Shown here in pieces: positions 61,018 through 64,000 of a DNA stretch of 64,000 bases. The notes beneath the pieces were generated by a model that was not told where the DNA came from, did no database searches, and saw only the letters and a list, made by a program, of their open reading frames with translations. The stretch comes from Halobellus litoreus (GTDB taxonomy: Archaea; Halobacteriota; Halobacteria; Halobacteriales; Haloferacaceae). The stretch covers positions 186,001-250,000 of the forward strand of contig NZ_JANHAW010000001.1 in NCBI RefSeq assembly GCF_024464595.1. Reading direction: 5' to 3'. A program made the translations under genes and the position numbers. Position 1 is the first letter of the stretch, and every line of letters begins with the position of its first letter.

Positions 61018-61866
61018 CTACGAAACAGAGTTCATATTTCCGGGCTATCCCGGGTCGGCGTGGTCGCCACGCTCGTTCTCGCTGGGCTCTCGGCGCTCGC
61101 GCTCGTCGGGGAGACGACCGGCGGGAGGAAGCTCGTCGGCATCTCCTGGGTCGCCTTCTTCGCGATGGCGCTGGCCGCCCCGCTGGGCGCTCGGACGGGC
61201 GAGCGGAGCGCCGGCGCGCTGGTGTGGGGGTACGGTCTCGCCGCGGGCGCGATGGTGACGAGCGCCGCCGTCTTCCTGGTGCCGCAGGCCATCGGTCAAC
61301 ACCCGCAGTGGGGCGGGTTCGGCGTCGCATTCGGGCTGCTCGCCGGCTTCGCCTCGCACTCGATCGGCCACCGACTCTCGCATATGGATCTCCCGATGGA
61401 TCGAACCGTCGCGGAGTTGACCGCGCACGCGTTCTCCGCGGGCGCGATTATCGGGATTATCTACGGCAATATGCCCGAACTCGGCCTGCTGCTGGGGCTG
61501 GCCATCGTCTCGCATAAGGGTCCCGCCGGCTACGCGGCCGCGCGACGCCTCGCGAACGCCGGCCGCGACCCCTCGGTACTTTTACTCCCGGCGACCGGCG
61601 TCGGCGTCGCCGGAATCGCCTCCTCGATGATCGCGCTCCCCGCCGCGGGTCCGGTCCGAGGGCTCGTCTTCGGCTTCGCCGCCGGCGTCTTCCTCCACGT
61701 CGCGATGGACTTCCTCCCCCGCTGTGAGATCGGGAGCGAGATCCACGACCTGCTCTCGGTCTCGGGCGACGCCCACGCGCTGCTCGACCGGCTTCGTCTC
61801 CACGCCGTCGCCTCGACCTCGCTCGGCGGCCTCGTCGTGCTGCTGGCGTGGCTGCTGATCGCGTGA
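61006..61866 (+). CDS. ZIP-family metal transporter
   Basis: The 286-residue membrane protein has eight or so hydrophobic segments. TM4-like motif HAFSAGAIIGIIYGN and TM5-like motif AIVSHKGPAGYAAARR contain the histidines that bind metal in ZIP proteins, though the usual HNxPEG pattern is altered. A histidine-rich loop (HSIGHRLSHMD) lies before. It would move Zn, Fe or Mn into the cell. The GTG start at 61006 is used. Confidence 0.82.
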   Translation: MVINLRNRVHISGLSRVGVVATLVLAGLSALALVGETTGGRKLVGISWVAFFAMALAAPLGARTGERSAGALVWGYGLAAGAMVTSAAVFLVPQAIGQHPQWGGFGVAFGLLAGFASHSIGHRLSHMDLPMDRTVAELTAHAFSAGAIIGIIYGNMPELGLLLGLAIVSHKGPAGYAAARRLANAGRDPSVLLLPATGVGVAGIASSMIALPAAGPVRGLVFGFAAGVFLHVAMDFLPRCEIGSEIHDLLSVSGDAHALLDRLRLHAVASTSLGGLVVLLAWLLIA

Positions 61867-62086
61867 TCGACTCCGGTCTCTGAGTCCCCGGCGAAGACGT
61901 CGCCAGCGTCGCTCGCGCGGCGATCCTTCCGACGTCCGGAGCGTGCGGCGGTCGTACGGCATCCGTGGCGTGCAGCGGCCCTGCCGGCTGTACATTCGTC
62001 ACTTAGCCGGCGGGATCGAAACCATCACCCAGCCGCAGGAACATCTACGCGCCTTCGCACGTCGAAAAATCCGGAGCCAGTGCCGG
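61867..62086. other. Intergenic region, no gene seen
   Basis: This 220-base stretch between the ZIP and DoxX genes (convergent) has no supported ORF and no clear hairpin terminator. Confidence 0.5.
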
Positions 62087-62641
62087 TCAGCCGAGGAGGT
62101 ACCGCATCCACGGATACCGTTGGATGAGCGGTTCGCCGCCGACTTCGTACTGCTCGATGTAGGCGTCGAGGCCGAGGATCCGCCCCGCGCCGAACGCCGC
62201 GACGGACAGGAACACGAGCATATACGCGAAGTCACCGTTGATGTACCCGTGCGAAATCTCCCAGTTCCCGAGGTAGAACAGGAGCATCATAAACGCGCCC
62301 CAGAACGCCGCGAGTCGCGTCAGCGCCCCGAAGATGACGCCGAGTCCGATCAGCACCTCACCCCACGGAACGGCGATGTTGACGAAGTCAACGAACCACG
62401 GTGTCTCCCCCATCGCAACGAACAGGCCGGCGACCGGACTGCCGTTCGCCGGCGGCGCGTTCTGCAGGTAGCCCGCGGCGCTGAAGCTCCCCGACAGCAC
62501 CTTGTCGATGCCGCTCTGGAAGAACGCTACCCCGATCATCAGCCTGAGCGCGAGGATGAACCAGACGCTCAGGGAGTGTAGCTTTCCATCCGCCGTGAAC
62601 CCGGCGATCGTGCTCGTGAGTCTGACTTCTTGAGAGGACAT
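62087..62641 (-). CDS. DoxX-family membrane protein
   Basis: The 184-residue protein has four hydrophobic helices with the DoxX pattern LALRLMIGVAFFQSGIDKVL, WGEVLIGLGVIFGALTRLAA and AFWGAFMMLLFYLGNWE. DoxX proteins are linked to thiosulfate:quinone oxidoreductase or to redox stress, but most are uncharacterised. No DoxD or DoxA partner is adjacent. Confidence 0.9.
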   Translation of the reverse strand: MSSQEVRLTSTIAGFTADGKLHSLSVWFILALRLMIGVAFFQSGIDKVLSGSFSAAGYLQNAPPANGSPVAGLFVAMGETPWFVDFVNIAVPWGEVLIGLGVIFGALTRLAAFWGAFMMLLFYLGNWEISHGYINGDFAYMLVFLSVAAFGAGRILGLDAYIEQYEVGGEPLIQRYPWMRYLLG

Positions 62642-63007
62642 TGTTCTACAGGTGAGTCTCGACGACAGATGTTAAAAGTACCCTCGTGCAGTTATCGATT
62701 CGTGAAAAGCGTCCGCAACACCCGTCCAAACCGCTCGTAACGAGGAATTCGAACTGTCTTTCGCGATCCCGTTCGACCGTTCGAAACGTCGACTGTCGCG
62801 GCGTTCGCGCTGCGCTCCCAGACAAAAATCGTGGGCGTTCGTCTCGGAAATCTGTAAATTGCCCTGAAAATTTGCCGCATCTGACTTTGGATACTCATTC
62901 CCACGGGATCGCGCACCGACCGAAAAGCCGCGCGTAGAACGGATTCGCGGACGCTCTCGTTCGATTCGCACTCACGTGAGACGGCTAGTCTGACTCCAGC
63001 CGGATCC
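62642..63007. other. Intergenic region, no gene seen
   Basis: The 366 bases between the PurD-like and DoxX genes contain only ORFs without coding bias. The DoxX promoter probably lies at about 62660-62700, which is AT-rich (tgttaaaagtaccc). Confidence 0.45.
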
Positions 63008-64000
63008 TCACGACTGCGGTCCGAGGTAGCCCCACGCCTGCAATCGGTCGCCGTCGCCGCCGATCCAGCGTTCGCCGATGTCGTCGCGGTAGTAGAGGTT
63101 CGGAATGACGATGTCGTCGAGGCGCTCGTAGGCCTGTTCGCGGGCGTTCTGCATCGTCTCGCCTTTGCCTGTCACGACGAGCGGCATCCCGCTCTCGCCG
63201 GCGACGCGCCACTGTCCGTCGACCCGTTTCGTGTCCTCCAAGTGGATTCCGTCGTGGCTGTCGGTGCCGAACACGACGGCCGCGTTCCGGGAGTTCTCGT
63301 CGTAGGTCTTCTCGTCGTCGAACGGGAACGGCGGCAGCACGACGCGAACTCCGATCTGAAATCCATTGTGGACCTCCAGTTCGGGGTCGTTCCCGTGTGC
63401 GAGGTCGTAGAAGAACCGGCCAGTCGGGGACTCGAACGACTCCTCTTGCAGCGCGATCGTCGGATAGCCGAATCGTGGGGTGAACTCTAACGGGTAGATG
63501 CCGGTCTCGTTGACGATGCAGTTGATGTCGATACTCCCGACGTAGCCCTCCCCGGCGAGCCAGTCTTCGAGTTTCCCGAACGTCTCCTCGAACAGTTTGT
63601 TTCGGCCACCCCAGAACATCGACGTACCCATCTCGCCAGTCGATGGCCCGATATTTCCGGGGAACAACTTCTTGTGCTCGAAATTGAAATTGACTTGGTC
63701 GATGAACCGGTCACCGTCGAAGAACCCACAGATGGCGATCTCCACGCCCTCGACCTTCCGCTGCAACTGGAACCCCTTCATCCGGTGGCCCCACGCCTTC
63801 TTGTAGGCGCGAAGGACGTCGACGACGTCGCTGCCGTCGTCCTCGGTGCCGACGTAGAGCAGTCGCTTGACGTTCTGGACCTCCCCGAGCGGTTTGATCA
63901 CGTACGGTGCGGGATGCTCCCGGACGTGTTGGATACCGGCGTCGAAGTCCCCGAAGACGTGGTGCTCGATCGTGTCGACACCGTGCGCTTCGAGCACGTC
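63008..64000 (-). CDS. PurD-like phosphoribosylamine-glycine ligase (5' end outside the window)
   Basis: The gene is truncated at the window edge, so only the C-terminal 330 residues are seen. They contain the ATP-grasp stretches APYVIKPLGEVQNVKRLLYV, FQLQRKVEGVEIAICGFFDG, PGNIGPSTGEMGTSMFW and IYPLEFTPRFGYPTIALQEE. The C-terminal segment includes GESGMPLVVTGKGETMQNAR, like the last PurD domain. Some motifs differ from classic PurD, such as GPSTGEMGTSMFW in place of the usual GPSTGGMGAYSP. It would act with purM in purine synthesis if it is a true PurD, but another glycine-like substrate is possible. Confidence 0.8.
   Translation of the reverse strand, partial: DVLEAHGVDTIEHHVFGDFDAGIQHVREHPAPYVIKPLGEVQNVKRLLYVGTEDDGSDVVDVLRAYKKAWGHRMKGFQLQRKVEGVEIAICGFFDGDRFIDQVNFNFEHKKLFPGNIGPSTGEMGTSMFWGGRNKLFEETFGKLEDWLAGEGYVGSIDINCIVNETGIYPLEFTPRFGYPTIALQEESFESPTGRFFYDLAHGNDPELEVHNGFQIGVRVVLPPFPFDDEKTYDENSRNAAVVFGTDSHDGIHLEDTKRVDGQWRVAGESGMPLVVTGKGETMQNAREQAYERLDDIVIPNLYYRDDIGERWIGGDGDRLQAWGYLGPQS

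Overview
The window comes from the chromosome of an extremely halophilic archaeon (class Halobacteria). It is GC-rich, its proteins are very acidic, and it carries archaeal or haloarchaeal signature genes: DNA topoisomerase VI, CDC48, proteasome beta subunit, RadB, HerA/NurA, ATP-dependent DNA ligase, a J-domain/2Fe-2S ferredoxin fusion, and the enzymes for the C50 carotenoid bacterioruberin. Several genes have a TATA box about 25-30 bases before the start codon, which fits leaderless transcripts. I cannot assign a genus from sequence alone.

Layout. 1-200: tRNA-Leu(UAA) with a second copy of its 3' end downstream. 0.3-8.9 kb: TraB/M50 membrane pair, purM, a cytochrome P450, an HTH-CBS regulator, a DUF555 protein and psmB. 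9-20 kb: a GCS2-family ligase, DNA ligase, top6B-top6A, cyclophilin, a TrpD-like protein lacking the substrate motif, and a fused siroheme decarboxylase. 20-28 kb: quinone-oxidoreductase-type dehydrogenase, dnaJ followed by strong hairpins, a membrane protein, two divergent cupins, a truncated AMP-binding protein and several small proteins. 28-41.4 kb: nurA and herA, a universal stress protein, a LUD protein, cdc48, larC, a RuvC-like protein divergent from radB, a CBS protein with an apparent HPF-like tail, and the J-domain ferredoxin.

41.4-46.7 kb is the accessory part. It is lower in GC, poor in conserved genes and ends at tRNA-Val(GAC). It holds a protein made of three tandem DnaJ-type zinc modules, encoded between two diverged 64-66 bp inverted repeats that look like transposon ends. 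It also holds two HTH regulators (one membrane-anchored), a Tat lipoprotein and apparent gene remnants.

47-64 kb returns to core genes: the trpDFEG operon with a possible operator, cobalamin-dependent ribonucleotide reductase behind a 23-codon upstream ORF and hairpin, crtB facing the crtI-lyeJ-cruF operon (bacterioruberin from GGPP), an SDR, a ZIP transporter with a palindrome at its start codon, a DoxX protein and the 3' part of a PurD-like ATP-grasp gene that runs off the window.

The observations most worth following are the inverted-repeat-flanked zinc-repeat gene, the putative RuvC-like nuclease beside radB, the CBS-HPF-like fusion, the nrdJ leader ORF and hairpin, and a TATA-box-preceded structured segment upstream of the DNA ligase gene.
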